A DNA stretch of 64,000 bases from Aculops lycopersici (taxonomy: Eukaryota; Arthropoda; Arachnida; Trombidiformes; Eriophyidae). Of this stretch, positions 23,211 to 33,371 are shown piece by piece. Numbering within the stretch: the first letter of the stretch is position 1; the number at the start of each line of letters is the position of its first letter. The notes under the pieces are model-generated. The model was not told where the DNA came from. It was given only the letters and a program-made list of their open reading frames with translations, and did not search any database. The DNA is taken from assembly GCA_015350385.1 (NCBI GenBank), contig WNKI01000003.1, positions 2,202,698 through 2,266,697 of the forward strand, written 5' to 3'. The translations under genes and the position numbers were made by a program.

Positions 23211-23681
23211 TCACTTTTTCTTGAATATATCCAAAGCCTCGTCAATGTTGGACGCATTCTCTCCATCCTCCAGCCGATTCAAGTTTGGAATTAGTGGTGT
23301 CGGCGCCAAGTTTACCTTCTTCAATTGCTTTGCCAGTTGCCTTTGCTCCTCCTCGAGATTCTTTTGTATCTCATGACGACTAACTTTTGGAACCTCAACA
23401 ACTGTATGCTTAGCACTAGCTTTTGCCTTTACACTCTTCTCCGCCATCTCCATTTCTAACTCATAGGCAGCCTTATTGGCCGCCTTCCTCTCCCTTTCCT
23501 CTTGGGCCTTCATTTCGCGCTCCTTCTGTCTATCTAGTTTCCTATTTATATGCTTATCATCGTCTCGCCAAGCTTCCTCCTCCTTCTTTCTCTCAATTGC
23601 CTCGTTCTTGGCCTTCTTTTGAGCGTCCCTCCTCTCGCGAGCCTCAACGGCCTTCGTATTGATTCCCATTTTCTTCCCCAT
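23211..23681 (-). CDS. CCDC124: CCDC124 (yeast Lso2) homologue, C-terminally short
   Basis: A frame of 156 residues. The start MGKKMGINTKAVEARERRDAQ matches the CCDC124 N-terminus (M-x-KK-x(2-4)-NTK-x(2-3)-AR-x-RR). Next comes a highly charged coiled coil with the conserved core EEAWRDDDKHINRK, then VPKVSRHEIQKNLE and SNIDEALDIF, which aligns with the IEDAI element of the family. CCDC124/Lso2 binds idle 80S ribosomes at the intersubunit and GTPase centres and helps restart translation. Human and fly proteins continue for about 70 residues past this point with a conserved block ending in LSQLKQLL-x-KEW. Here the frame stops after FKKK. Either the protein is naturally short, as in yeast, or it continues through a donor (AA then GTGATA at the last codons) to an exon I did not find. 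Confidence 0.8.
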   Translation of the reverse strand: MGKKMGINTKAVEARERRDAQKKAKNEAIERKKEEEAWRDDDKHINRKLDRQKEREMKAQEERERKAANKAAYELEMEMAEKSVKAKASAKHTVVEVPKVSRHEIQKNLEEEQRQLAKQLKKVNLAPTPLIPNLNRLEDGENASNIDEALDIFKKK

Positions 23682-26600
23682 TCTGCATCTAACCTAAATA
23701 ATCTGGTGCATGCAATAATAATGATTTAGTGAATAGTTGGGTTGTATACAATAGGGTTACTTGCATTCGTCAGTATAATTTTCGAATTTAATGATGATAA
23801 TATAAAATTAGGTGGAGGTGTGAATCATATATGTTTAAGCAAAACTTTGTGACTTTCGATGTTTACATTTTTAGTCGCTGGTCTTGTGTTGTTGTTTGCG
23901 GGTAGAAATCATACAGAGCAGCAAAGCGCACACGTGAGAGATTATACCCATCAAGGCGATGCCATTGACTCAGACCTCCGCACTCAGACGTTGAAATCTC
24001 TTTACTTATTGTGCATCCTATCGCAGGTAGTTTACCTGAGCAAGATGATGATCTGGTGTCTAGATGGATTTTGATGAAATTAACTATTGAATTGAACCAC
24101 AAAGCAACCTACACTTTGTTAGTGGGTTGCTCTGGCTGTCTATGAGCTGAAACCTTTTGTGCATAGGCCAAGTTTTACAGCAGCTCAACAATCAATCAGT
24201 TTATTCTAATAAGCTCACCTACCTGCTCAATTACGCACGCAACAACAGCCAAGTATCCATGAGGATCCATTGTCTTGTGTTACTGTCCCACGATGAAAAA
24301 ACAACAACATAGTCTATGAGGGTGACGACAACAAGCTAGTTACCATTACAAGTCTTTTCAAATGGCCAGTTTTTTGTATTTTCCAACTTTCATCCCACTT
24401 CGTGATCGACTGTCCTTTAGTACCTACCTATCCATTCGTTTGTCGACCAATCGTTTTTTGCACATTTCAGTTTATTCCGCTTTTTCCCTCCGCCATTTCG
24501 CATCCAACTGGCCAATGGTCGAGCAAAGCGAGAGGGGCTAGCGTTATCTTTGAGCGGCCGAGATACAGTGCAAGTTTACAAGACGAATCAAAGTGGACAA
24601 CACAGTGAGGCAAACGTGTGGTCAAAAACAATGGCAACTGGAAACTGTGAGCCAGGACATTGACGGCAGTATAATCATGTGCCCGATCCCTATTACGAGC
24701 ATTCATCACAAAAGGAATAAGACAATTCCAATGGGTTGGCCGATGACACATGCTCAGTAAGCGGCAGAGGCAATGGAAATAGAGGCGCCACAGATACAAG
24801 AGACAACTACCTGTTGGCGCACTCGTCCGGGTCGTGAATATGGATGGTGCTGTAATGATAATAGGAATAGTAACAATAATAATGATCATAATAACAATCA
24901 TCATCATCATCATCATCGAGATGATCGCGCGGCCAATCATCTCGATTGCTGGCGATTTTTGTCCAACTCCTCTTCTTTCCGCCGATTGTTTCACGCTCAC
25001 GATCCTCCAACGAGACGACTGGTGGTGAGCTAACTAACTGTGGCTCGTTATTCTAACCTGAGGAGGATTGTGAGCGCGGAGTTCTGGGCAAAAGTTGAAA
25101 AGTTATGACGAGTCTAGTTGGTGATGCAACAGCAACAACATAATCGCCGGCTAGCAAACGAAAGAGAAAGTGAGTAGTCAGGAAGTCGCCGCAGCTGTAT
25201 GATGCAGGAATTCAATGTTCAAGCTCATTGACTTGCATTGCACACAATTACCTGTCTCTACTTGCGTCGCATAACGGCCGGCGCCGGCGCCGCCGGCTGT
25301 TTTGTATGCAAAAGCCACGTTGATCCCCATAACTGCAACAGGTGTCCGCGATGGGATTTGCATTGCGCAATCGTATGGATGGGAAAATTATCTTTGATAA
25401 AGGCCCAGCTAAAGCTAGTTGCAACCGCGAATATCCAGCTTCTCACAATAGGAAGTCTGTTGAGCAAACAAATTTAATTTGGACCAAGCCATTGGTTGCC
25501 GCCTTGAGGCACAAAATTGTCTTTCTGTTTGCATAGAGAGTCCTGCCTACAAGAGATACATTAGCCAGTGACTTTCGACTGTCACCAAAAGTCGCATTGC
25601 GGCATACATTACATAGAACCACATTACATGGAAATCACAGCAATCTCCCCAAAGCCAAGTCCATTGAAAGATGCCCGACGAGCATCTTGGGAAGGGGGAG
25701 GCGGAACTGCGGGGCGTGACTAGCGGCCAAGCTCAAGGGATTCCATTGCGAAAGTTGCAATCAGTGTGCCATTCGATGCCTTCACTGTTGCCGCTACACG
25801 ATCGGATTGTTTTCACTCACAATCACCGTTACCTTTGGTCTGCTGCTCACTCACTCAATCACTCGGAGGCTACAGGTGGCCGTCGCTATTGCTGCCCAAA
25901 GGACAGTCGTTTGGAGTCGGCGCGCATCAGTTTCGAATAGTCGAGTCGCTACGGCGACCACTTGTTGCCTTTGCTACTCGACTTGAAACTGAACAACACC
26001 AACGAGCGACTGTCTCAATTGAGCCAATCGATCGATTTGATGGTCTCAGTGCACAAGTCAATGTTGTCGCCGTTGCTGTCTGTTTTCTGTTGCCTGTTGT
26101 CGGCGGTCGGTCGGTCGGTCGGTCGGTCGGTCGGTCTAGTCAATGTTGACGGCTTTAGCGGGGCATACAAGTGGGCTCTCGGGAGTTAGTGAGAGTTTGT
26201 TTGAGAGCAAGGGAGAGTTTCTCTCCAGGCAAAATCTCGATAATCCCGCTACTTTTCCTCCTTCTCCTCGAGACGACGGCTGCTGGGGCTCGATTAAACT
26301 GCCATTGTGATTGTAAGTGTTGCCAGTCGGTAGATGCATCAGCTAGTTGCAAGCGAGAGTTCCAACAACAACCGAGCCAACCACGACCAACCAAACCGAC
26401 TACCGAAGACCAAGTTTAATGTGGTTCTGTTCCCACACCATTCGAGTCCATTGATCGTTGCAGTCAAGTCGAGTTGAGCCGAGCCGAGCCGAGCAGTGGT
26501 TGTTGCTGTTGCTCTTGGCGGGCGATTCATTTTTGGCGACGACGAGGGCCACGCAAAAAGAGGTGGCCAGAGTTTGGTCGCGGAGTGTAGTGGAGTTGGC

Positions 26601-28438
26601 ATAAAAGTTTTTCCACTTGGGAGACGAAGATTGAATAAAAGAGAGGAAGACAAACTAGATGAATTTAGAAAGAGTGAGTTGAGTCATGAAAGGAGGGATT
26701 GATTCAATTCAACTTTCGATTTGATTCTGATTTCAATTCGACAAGTTGAAATGCGAGCAAACGAACGACTAACAAACTCACATTGAGTGTCCAGTAAAAG
26801 TAATCGTTTACCTGTTCGAGTTGCGCAACTACAAAAGAGAGCAGCTGGCCAACCGCAAGCTTTAGCTAGCTGGCTCGACACTGCGACTCTCAATCAAGAG
26901 AAAGAAAGAGAGACAGAGAGCGAAGGTGATCGAGGCCCGTCAAAAGCAAAGAAAGCGCCCAGGTAAGCGAGTTAATTGAATTGACTGAGAGGTAGATTTT
27001 AAGGAAATCAATGGAAGCCGCCGATTGACTCAAGTTTAGCTGCATTCAGAAATCATCAGAGCTTAACTTGAGAGAGTTAACTTTGGATTCTACCAAAAGG
27101 GGAAGCAGGAAATTGGAATTGATCGAGAGTTTAGTTAGGATCAATAATAAGATACTAACAATTATACTGGCCGCCAATTGAGCAGAATTTGATGCTTTTC
27201 TCCCTAGTTTTCATTAGTAGAAGTAACAGTGTTGGCCAGTGGCATAAAGTGAGCAACAAACGCAAGATCAATTAGTTTGTTGCCCACTTACTCCTCCAAT
27301 TGCTACCGCTCATCTCATCTCATCCCCACATCCATCCATTCATTCATTGATCCATTGAGGCGGAAGTTGCGTCAGGTAGAGAGTGAGCAAGGTGTTATGA
27401 TTGCCACGATTATTAGTGTAAGTTTTGCCCCTGCTATTATTGCATCTCCGTAAGCTCCGTTGCTCCTGGTTAAGCTTTACCTACTAATGAGCTAAGTAAG
27501 TGTAATTATAATCCAGTTAGTTGCCTTTTTTCTTCCTTAGTTTAGTTAGAACCATAGTGAGCCGGCAACAAGTGGCAATAAAAAGGAAAGTAGCCGCTCA
27601 AAATTACATCGCAACAACAACCACCACTAAATTGAGAGATTAGCAGCTTTGGACTCTTCATTTTGAATACATAAACGAACGAGAAAAACGACAACGATTG
27701 CTCTCTTCATCTTCTTGGGACTTAACTACACCAACTCTACTTGAGCTGAGGCAGCTGAAGTTTGAGAGGAGCATTACGGCAAAAGTGGCAGAAGCTGCAA
27801 AGCGCCGCTTTACAGCTTGAACAATTAAAAGTCCGAAAATCCGAAGTTTAGTTGGAGGCAGTTGGAAATTTGAAGAGTGAGTGGCTATGTCCAGCAAGAT
27901 ATTTGGAGCAATAGAGAAGCAGAGGCCTTTAATAATACTAAGCTAAATATTGAATTATTAGCAAAAGCGACGTCGGCAACGACAATTGTAGCACCATTAT
28001 CCCTCCTGACGCCCCGAGCGGCCCAACTACCTGTTGCTCTCTCCCTATCTCGGCGCGCGCTTCAAGCGTCGTCAATTAGCGCGCCTCGGGGGCGACAACA
28101 GGTGGTTGGATTGCGTGAGCTTGCAAATGCTGGCGCCAACATTGAAGTTTAGCAGTTGTATTGGCAGTTTTAGTTAGTGAACTGAGGGCATCAATTTCAA
28201 CTTTGGCAACTTGACGTCGGCATCAAGCATAAAGTGCAACGACCACTAGCAAGCAAAAGAGCAAGCAAAGCGACTGGGATAGAGAAGGTTCCACTTTAGT
28301 CGCTGCCGTAGCCACCACTTCCACTGATGGCCACCGAACTTTGGAGGTGTCTGATTTCCAATTTTTGGTTTTCATTCAAATTTACGTAGAAAATCCAAGA
28401 TAAAAAGAAACAAAATAAACTAAGAAAAGAAAACAACC
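23682..28438. other. Long region upstream of USH1G
   Basis: About 4.8 kb without a credible coding ORF. It holds the 5' side of CCDC124 (minus) and of USH1G (plus). A consensus plus-strand splice donor (CCCAG then GTAAGC, exon end 26962) could end a non-coding first exon of USH1G. The 26100-26960 stretch is GA- and GT-skewed and has a GGTC array. ORFs in this region are strand shadows of repeats. Confidence 0.4.
26104..26137. repeat. GGTC tetranucleotide array
   Basis: Eight uninterrupted GGTC units in the region upstream of USH1G. Confidence 0.9.
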
Positions 28439-31282
28439 ATGAAATTTGTAGAAGCAAAGTCAAGCTCAGCCTCAACCACCACCTCGCCAAGAGCGGAAGT
28501 TCCGCCTAACAAGCTCTCGAGCAATACGCACCAAAGCCATCACTTGCTCAGGTATCACCGGGCTGCAATTGACGGCTACGTCGACATGCTTTGTGATGCA
28601 TCCAAGAAGGACACAAATTTAGTAAGCGAAGAGGATGGTTGCGCTTTTACGCCAACCCTACTGGCCGCTTACAATGGTCAGCTCGAGGCATTGCGCATCC
28701 TTGTTGGTCGCGGTGGAGATCCCGAAAAGACGGCCGCCGATGGATCATCTGCTTTACATTTAGCGGCCTCAAGAAATCACCTTAATTGTGTCTCGTTTTT
28801 GGTTAACTTTGGAGTCAACATGTGGTCGTTAAACAATGAGTTGCACACTTCTAAGGATGTGGCCGCAATGGAGCAGCAGAAGGAGGTTTTGGATTACTTG
28901 GATCAAATGATGGCCAAACAGAGTGCTTTAAATACAAAGCAAGTTCAAAAGTTAAAAGAGAAGGCGAAATTGGCAGCCGAAAAGAGATTGAAGCAGTTGA
29001 GAAAAGCTCAGTTAAAGGCAATCAAACAGGTGGAGAGAGACGAAAAGTATTTTATTAAATTATCCTCAAATCGGCAACTACTACGGGCAGCTCATTCAAT
29101 TAGTGATATTAAGTTGGTTGGAAAATCGACGCCATTTGTTGATGTGGCCAATTTCAAGAGCGGAAGTGACTTCAGCGGCCAACAGGGTGGAGGCCAACGA
29201 TTCCTCAAGTCCCTATGCACCAAAACAACCCCATCGTCGTCGTCTCTATCCTCGTCAACTTCGACGTCGGTAATTAATCAGCCACTTGGACGACTGATTG
29301 GCGCCTCGAGCATTGGAAACTTGTCAAATCTACGCTCGCGACTCCAAAGCGACCTATTGCCAGCCATCAATCGGCATACACACCACCAACATCATAATAT
29401 GAATCAATATCCGCCAACAATCTCTAGCTCAACGAGACTCTCGCTCTCCGCCTCCGTTTCGGCTCAAAACTCTGACATTGAATCGGCTTACGCCTCGTCG
29501 GTGAGCTCGCATTCGGATTATGTGTCATCAAGTTGCCCGTCAACAAGTGGCAGCCATTCAATCCAACAGCAGCAGCAGCAGCAGCAACACCACCACCACC
29601 ACCACCACCAACAACAACAGAAGAGGCCCAGATATTCTGATTTGGTGGCCGTGAGCCAACAGCAGGGTTCCATTGTTACCTCGAGTTTAGAGGATAATAA
29701 CAAGAAAGACAATAGTAGCAAGAAGAATGTGACAAGTGAGCAACAACAGTCTAGTCTCAAGAGCAACTCCACCATTGCCAACAGGTTGCGAGCCATTGGT
29801 GGCGTCTCGCGAAAAGTTCAGCTAAAACGAATGCTCCTTTTATCTTCCACATCAAATTCTACCTCAAATCTCTCCCAGCTTCCAAAAACAGAAAAGAGCG
29901 GCGAGAAATCGGAGAGTCAGAGGAAATTGAATGAAGAGCAACCAAAGAAAAGTCAAGTTGTCATCGATGCTGCTGCTGCTTCGTTAGAAGTAACGGCCAC
30001 AACAACTGGGCCAAACGAAACAACAACCGAATCTAAGCAGAGCAAAGCGACTAACGGTACAGGCGGAAGTGTGAAGAGTTGCATAAAGTGGCCGCCGGCA
30101 CCCGAGACATTGAGTCGCGCAAATAGCGAGCCAGATTTTGGATCACTAATTGGAGGTGCGAGTGGACACTCAGAAGCCACCGCAAGTGAAGGTGAGAATA
30201 TTTTGCAACAAATACAACATTCGGGTAGTCAAATAGGCGACAAGTTACATAGGGAACCCGATGGAAGTCTTGCTATCACTGCTCAAGTGCATCGAGCTCC
30301 TCCAAATCAACGGGGATCAAGGGAAGGTGGTAATAATCAAAATAAGGCGAACAATCATGAACTCAAACAGCAACACCACCTGTTGACCCAGTGCCTATCG
30401 CAGCTGAAGATGCAACACGAGGCCATCTACTTGAACCAGCAACAGGTACAATCGAGTAAAACAAATAATCGGTCAATCAGTTCAGGGGGCGAGAATTCTG
30501 ACGAGCTACTTCGGCATCAAATAAGCGCTGGCGAGTTTCCCTTGCGACCCTCACTAATAAAACAACAGCAACATCAATACCAATTCACTAGCAAAGACAA
30601 CCACAGTCATGTCAGCCAGATCAAGGTATCAGCAGCCAACTGCCGAGCGACCGGAGGAGGTAGCAATGCTACAAATAGTAGTAATGATAAGGATATTGGC
30701 GAGAATCGATCGACGACAGTGCAAAGCGTTGACTCGATTGGCTCGGCGAGCAGCTTTATTCAACGATTTTCACCTGATAATCACCAACAGAATCTGATGA
30801 GCAAAACTCAAGGTGGCAAACAACAATTGCTCACTTCAACATCCTCGTCATCGTTGACGCCATCCTCAAGCTCATCGAGCAGAAGTCAGCTTCTTGAGAA
30901 CGGAAAGTCGTTGCTGCTACTACAACAATTTGCCAACTCCGGTTCGGAATCCTACGTTTCCGGTTCGGGTTCAGCACCATCAATCAAGGATGCAAACAAC
31001 AACTCGAACAGTTGCTCATCAACGCGAAGTAAGGATTCATCGAGCATCGATAGTTTCTTGCAAAACAATGGTTTATTAGAGCTGAGTGACACCTTTGCTG
31101 ACGAGCAGATTGATCTGGAAGCTCTCATGTTGCTCACCGAGGAGGACTTGAAATCGTTGGGTATTTTGCTAGGTCCGCGCCGGAAGCTGACCAAGGCCAT
31201 TGAGCTGAGGCGAAAACAAGTAGAATTATCGCCGGCAAACAAGCAATGCAGGTTATTTTGTATGGTCGACACGCAATTATAA
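28439..31282 (+). CDS. USH1G: USH1G / SANS scaffold: ankyrin repeats, coiled coil, SAM, PDZ ligand
   Basis: Single-exon frame of 947 residues; the start has context ACCATGA. Residues about 37-150 are ankyrin repeats in the SANS pattern: YHRAAIDGYVDML, TPTLLAAYNGQLEALRILV, GDPEKTAADGSSALHLAAS and VSFLVNFGVNMWSLNN. A basic, Lys-rich coiled coil follows at about 160-205. Residues about 210-860 are disordered and rich in Ser, Gln and His (polyQ/polyH near 378-398). The SAM domain is at about 866-930, with QIDLEALMLLTEEDLKSLGILLGPRRKL, nearly the vertebrate sequence. The last residues DTQL are a class I PDZ ligand, as in vertebrate SANS (DTEL). SANS links myosin VIIa and harmonin at stereocilia and microvillar tip complexes. 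The protein is twice the vertebrate length owing to the disordered middle. Confidence 0.94.
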   Translation: MKFVEAKSSSASTTTSPRAEVPPNKLSSNTHQSHHLLRYHRAAIDGYVDMLCDASKKDTNLVSEEDGCAFTPTLLAAYNGQLEALRILVGRGGDPEKTAADGSSALHLAASRNHLNCVSFLVNFGVNMWSLNNELHTSKDVAAMEQQKEVLDYLDQMMAKQSALNTKQVQKLKEKAKLAAEKRLKQLRKAQLKAIKQVERDEKYFIKLSSNRQLLRAAHSISDIKLVGKSTPFVDVANFKSGSDFSGQQGGGQRFLKSLCTKTTPSSSSLSSSTSTSVINQPLGRLIGASSIGNLSNLRSRLQSDLLPAINRHTHHQHHNMNQYPPTISSSTRLSLSASVSAQNSDIESAYASSVSSHSDYVSSSCPSTSGSHSIQQQQQQQQHHHHHHHQQQQKRPRYSDLVAVSQQQGSIVTSSLEDNNKKDNSSKKNVTSEQQQSSLKSNSTIANRLRAIGGVSRKVQLKRMLLLSSTSNSTSNLSQLPKTEKSGEKSESQRKLNEEQPKKSQVVIDAAAASLEVTATTTGPNETTTESKQSKATNGTGGSVKSCIKWPPAPETLSRANSEPDFGSLIGGASGHSEATASEGENILQQIQHSGSQIGDKLHREPDGSLAITAQVHRAPPNQRGSREGGNNQNKANNHELKQQHHLLTQCLSQLKMQHEAIYLNQQQVQSSKTNNRSISSGGENSDELLRHQISAGEFPLRPSLIKQQQHQYQFTSKDNHSHVSQIKVSAANCRATGGGSNATNSSNDKDIGENRSTTVQSVDSIGSASSFIQRFSPDNHQQNLMSKTQGGKQQLLTSTSSSSLTPSSSSSSRSQLLENGKSLLLLQQFANSGSESYVSGSGSAPSIKDANNNSNSCSSTRSKDSSSIDSFLQNNGLLELSDTFADEQIDLEALMLLTEEDLKSLGILLGPRRKLTKAIELRRKQVELSPANKQCRLFCMVDTQL

Positions 31283-31296
31283 GCTTCTCACATGAG

Positions 31297-31302
31297 AATA
31301 AA
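31297..31302 (+). terminator. AATAAA poly(A) signal of USH1G
   Basis: It lies only 15 nt after the USH1G stop codon and is followed by T/GT-rich sequence, implying a very short 3' UTR. Confidence 0.7.
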
Positions 31303-31501
31303 ATTTGTTTCCTATTTATATTGTCTTGTAGTCTTTCATATTTCCGTTACTCTAATCGATTCGGAAGTGGCACCATGCTAGATTCTAATATAGAGAGCTT
31401 TATCACACCACACCACCTCGAGACACCCCACTTGAACCATGCCTTTTCTCATTAGTTTGAGCCTTTATTTCCGGGCTAGAAGCTCACAAAGGCATCCTGA
31501 G

Positions 31502-31586
31502 CAGTACGTGAGGAGAGTTTCTTTGCTTTAGACCTCGAATTTGGCGAAGAAATTTGTGGAAAACATTTGTATCTCAAAAACTATGA
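31502..31586 (+). repeat. Direct repeat A, copy 1
   Basis: Shares with copy 2 (32471-32575) a GAGTTTCTTTGC block, then TTTGGCGAA, and then CATTTGTATCTCAAAAACTA with small indels between. Confidence 0.75.
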
Positions 31587-31963
31587 ACAGAAACCACGAA
31601 CAGGAGAAATTTGTTTTGGATAACAATTTCCCAGTTCAGAACGAGCTCTTGCGTGGATTTTGCCTCGATCAGGTGAAACAAAACCATTCCATAACCATAG
31701 GTGAAGCTACTGAACATTTCGAACGACCAAGCTCCCACATAATCGGCCGACTACTTGAGGACTGCAACGAGGTGCCACAGTTTGTTGAATCTTGGGAGCT
31801 GGCGGAAGCAGGAAGAGCAAAGGTATGCCTGAATTCCCTCTCGGACCCAGCAAACGATCGCTTCCCCAAAGAGTTCCAGGTGACCAAGTATTCAGAGATT
31901 GCCAATTTCTGTAGCAAATCCTCCAACTCGCTGTTGTAAAAGAATGAGATTCAGATTAAATTT

Positions 31964-32005
31964 CACCCCTTCGAGATATCCTAAATGTGGATACATCGAG
32001 GGGTG
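31964..32005. repeat. 42-nt imperfect hairpin
   Basis: CACCCCT pairs with AGGGGTG, CGA with TCG and TATCC with GGATA, with a one-base bulge, a 2x2 internal loop and a 7-nt terminal loop. Fifteen pairs in total. It is 25 nt downstream of the stop of an unsupported ORF and inside the duplicated block. Confidence 0.75.
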
Positions 32006-32470
32006 ATTGATCATTGAAATCTTGGAAGTTTGTTGATTTCTAAGACCACTGCGCTATCCTTGAAACGATCGGCTAACATCGAACCCTAACTTGAGGGATC
32101 ATCATTACTTAGGCTCCTCTGATTGAAGTCTATCTGCATAAACAGGTATTACAATGGGGCGCAAACAGTGCATGTGCCTGTAAATTTAAACCCCACAGGT
32201 AGTGTCCCATGATTCTATAAGTGTGGTGACGAAATTTGAAGAAACAATCTCAACGAATAAAGAAACAGCAGTCATAATCGATAAGGGACCCCAAAATCAC
32301 ATCATCAAGCATTTAATCTAATTCCTTCGTCATCCTAGAATATCTGAAGACACTTGGAAGCACCTATCCAAACTGGAGGTCGCACCACCTTAGTATAAGT
32401 GATTAGACCCTTCTAGTTTCGACGGGTGAGGGCCCTAGCTTTTCGTTTGCGGGTTCAAATTCTAGTACTA

Positions 32471-32575
32471 AGCAACGTGCGAGGTGAGTTTCTTTGCAAA
32501 GTCTTTCAGTTTGATTTGGACGTCAATTTTGGCGAAAGAATTTTTTGGATAACATTTGTATCTCAAAAACTATTA
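32471..32575 (+). repeat. Direct repeat A, copy 2
   Basis: Partner of 31502-31586, about 970 bp away and diverged by substitutions and short indels. Confidence 0.75.
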
Positions 32576-32685
32576 ACGATAGCATGATGCCGACGCGACC
32601 GGAAGCTCAGAATCCAACTTCCAGGACGTTTGCAGTGTTTATTTTCAATGTATCTTGCATAGTTTTTGCAATACAAGTGACATTT

Positions 32686-32945
32686 AAAAACGGTTTTTTT
32701 CGCTATGTTCAGGGCAATATAGCGGATCGATTCCAATTGTATTGTAGGCTATTATCATTTCTGAATAAGTTTTACATGGGTTCAAGTTTCTAGGTGCTCG
32801 GGGGTCCCAAGCGCATGCTAGATTCTCAGTGCAAACCACTCTCTGCCAGTTCTGAGCAGGTCTGGACCAGAAGTGGAAATATGCACGAAACATCGTCAAT
32901 ATATTCGGAATACTCCCGCAATCTTCGGGAACCTCATTTCACTTT
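32686..32945 (+). repeat. Direct repeat B, copy 1
   Basis: Shares long blocks with 33129-33371, including ATAGCGGATCGATTCCAATT, GGCTATTATCATTTCTGAAT and AGTGCAAACCACT followed by CTGCCAGTTCT. The copies differ at roughly one base in eight and by small deletions. Confidence 0.88.
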
Positions 32946-33128
32946 CAAGGGTCTACTTTCTAGACTAGTTGAGATAACTCATTGCGGTTTTCTTTAGTGT
33001 GTTCAGCATCAGTTGACGCATTGACCCTGTATAAACTCCACTGTTATCCATTGACAAAATAACCCAAATGACCTTCTTAGAGTCCTCGGATTCATCAAGC
33101 CTAATTAAAAATTCTTACGGTTTGTGAT

Positions 33129-33371
33129 AAAGCGGTTTTTTTCGTTATGTTCAGAGCTATATAGCGGATCGATTCCAATTGTATCGTAGGCTATTATCAT
33201 TTCTGAATAAGTTTGACATGGATTCAGGTTTCTAGGTGGCCGAGGGTTTCAAGCGAGTGCTAGATAGTCAGTGCAAACCACTTTCTGCCAGTTCTAAGCG
33301 TGTCTGGACCTGAAATAACAATATGCATGAAATTCGGGATACTGCCAAAATCTTGGATAACCTCAAATCGA
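33129..33371 (+). repeat. Direct repeat B, copy 2
   Basis: Partner of 32686-32945, with a start-to-start offset of about 443 bp. Weaker similarity appears to extend 30-40 bp beyond both right ends. Confidence 0.88.

Larger units (their letters stand above)
31303..33371. other. Intergenic block made of duplicated, AT-richer sequence
   Basis: Between USH1G and about 33.4 kb the sequence has fewer triplet runs and contains two pairs of diverged direct repeats and a strong hairpin. A 132-residue frame (31541-31939) has no recognisable domain and overlaps a repeat copy and then runs up to the hairpin. The block looks like degenerate remnants of a mobile or satellite element, but I could not identify a class. 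Confidence 0.45.

Noticed and set aside
31541..31939. 132-residue ORF downstream of USH1G
   Set aside because: No domain; it begins inside repeat A copy 1 and the copy at 32471 does not preserve the frame.
32440..32475. tRNA-like B box GCGGGTTCAAATTC
   Set aside because: The flanking bases cannot form the T stem or an acceptor stem; at most a degenerate tRNA-derived fragment.
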